NCBI RefSeq assembly: GCF_901472495.1
Contig: NZ_LR590469.1
Location: 2,356,001-2,420,000 of the forward strand
Direction: 5' to 3'
DNA length: 64,000 bases
Origin: Yersinia enterocolitica subsp. enterocolitica
GTDB taxonomy: Bacteria; Pseudomonadota; Gammaproteobacteria; Enterobacterales; Enterobacteriaceae
This document shows, piece by piece, positions 63,885 through 64,000 of the stretch; the stretch's first letter is position 1; every line of letters begins with the position of its first letter. The translations under genes and the position numbers were made by a program. A model generated the notes under the pieces. That model did not search any database. It was not told the origin of the DNA and worked only from the letters and a program-made list of their open reading frames with translations.

Positions 63885-64000
63885 GCCCTTTTGCCAATAA
63901 TGAGGTGCACAAGATCATATCTCTCTCGCGTGGGTAAGTGCTGTCTTTTATTAGCTCCATTCAGCTAATATTGGTAAAATATACCCAAACAAAATAATAA

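Overview
The window looks like chromosome from a Yersinia of the enterocolitica group. This rests on protein resemblance to the enterobacterial core, on E. coli-like gene order from amiC to lysR, and on three kinds of short repeat or mobile element typical of yersiniae: an ERIC copy, two copies of a long palindromic element, and an IS110-family insertion sequence. No rRNA or tRNA gene and no CRISPR array was seen.

Bases 1-35800 are conserved core in the E. coli order: amiC (partial), argA, recD, recB, ptrA, recC, four pseudopilin-like genes (ppdC, ygdB, ppdB, ppdA), thyA, lgt, ptsP, rppH, mutH, ygdQ, tas, lplT, aas, an OmrA/B-type small RNA, galR, lysA and lysR. The theme is arginine entry and its ArgR control, RecBCD recombination, cell-envelope lipid repair and lysine synthesis. 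The rppH-mutH gap carries a cluster of DnaA boxes at the place where E. coli has DARS2. The core is interrupted twice. An IS110-family element (IS1111-like layout) sits inside a palindromic repeat between tas and lplT. A BisC-like molybdoenzyme gene lies between the small RNA and galR, with a second, intact palindromic repeat flanked by a 20-bp direct repeat at its 3' end.

Bases 35800-41700 are accessory: an MFS exporter, an ERIC element, a LysR regulator divergent from a periplasmic metallo-beta-lactamase-fold protein and a DsbA-like protein, and a chemoreceptor.

Bases 41780-53840 are a strikingly AT-rich, single-strand island. It encodes a compact type II secretion system (gspC-D-E-F-G-I-J-K-L-M-O) with no gspH or gspN and a GspC without a PDZ domain. 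It is flanked by a stand-alone winged-helix protein upstream and a ToxR/ToxS-like membrane regulator pair downstream. No obvious substrate is encoded nearby.

Bases 54500-64000 carry a Tat-exported beta-carbonic anhydrase, a divergent HxlR regulator and SDR dehydrogenase, the cbpA-cbpM co-chaperone pair, a LacI regulator divergent from an MFS permease and GH31 glycosidase (with a perfect CRP site and two matching palindromic operators), and a DUF2000 protein.

The most interesting signals are the IS110 element with its structured 3' non-coding segment (candidate bridge RNA), a hairpin that would mask the transposase ribosome-binding site and a promoter that would form only in the circular form; and the minimal secretion island with its own membrane regulators.
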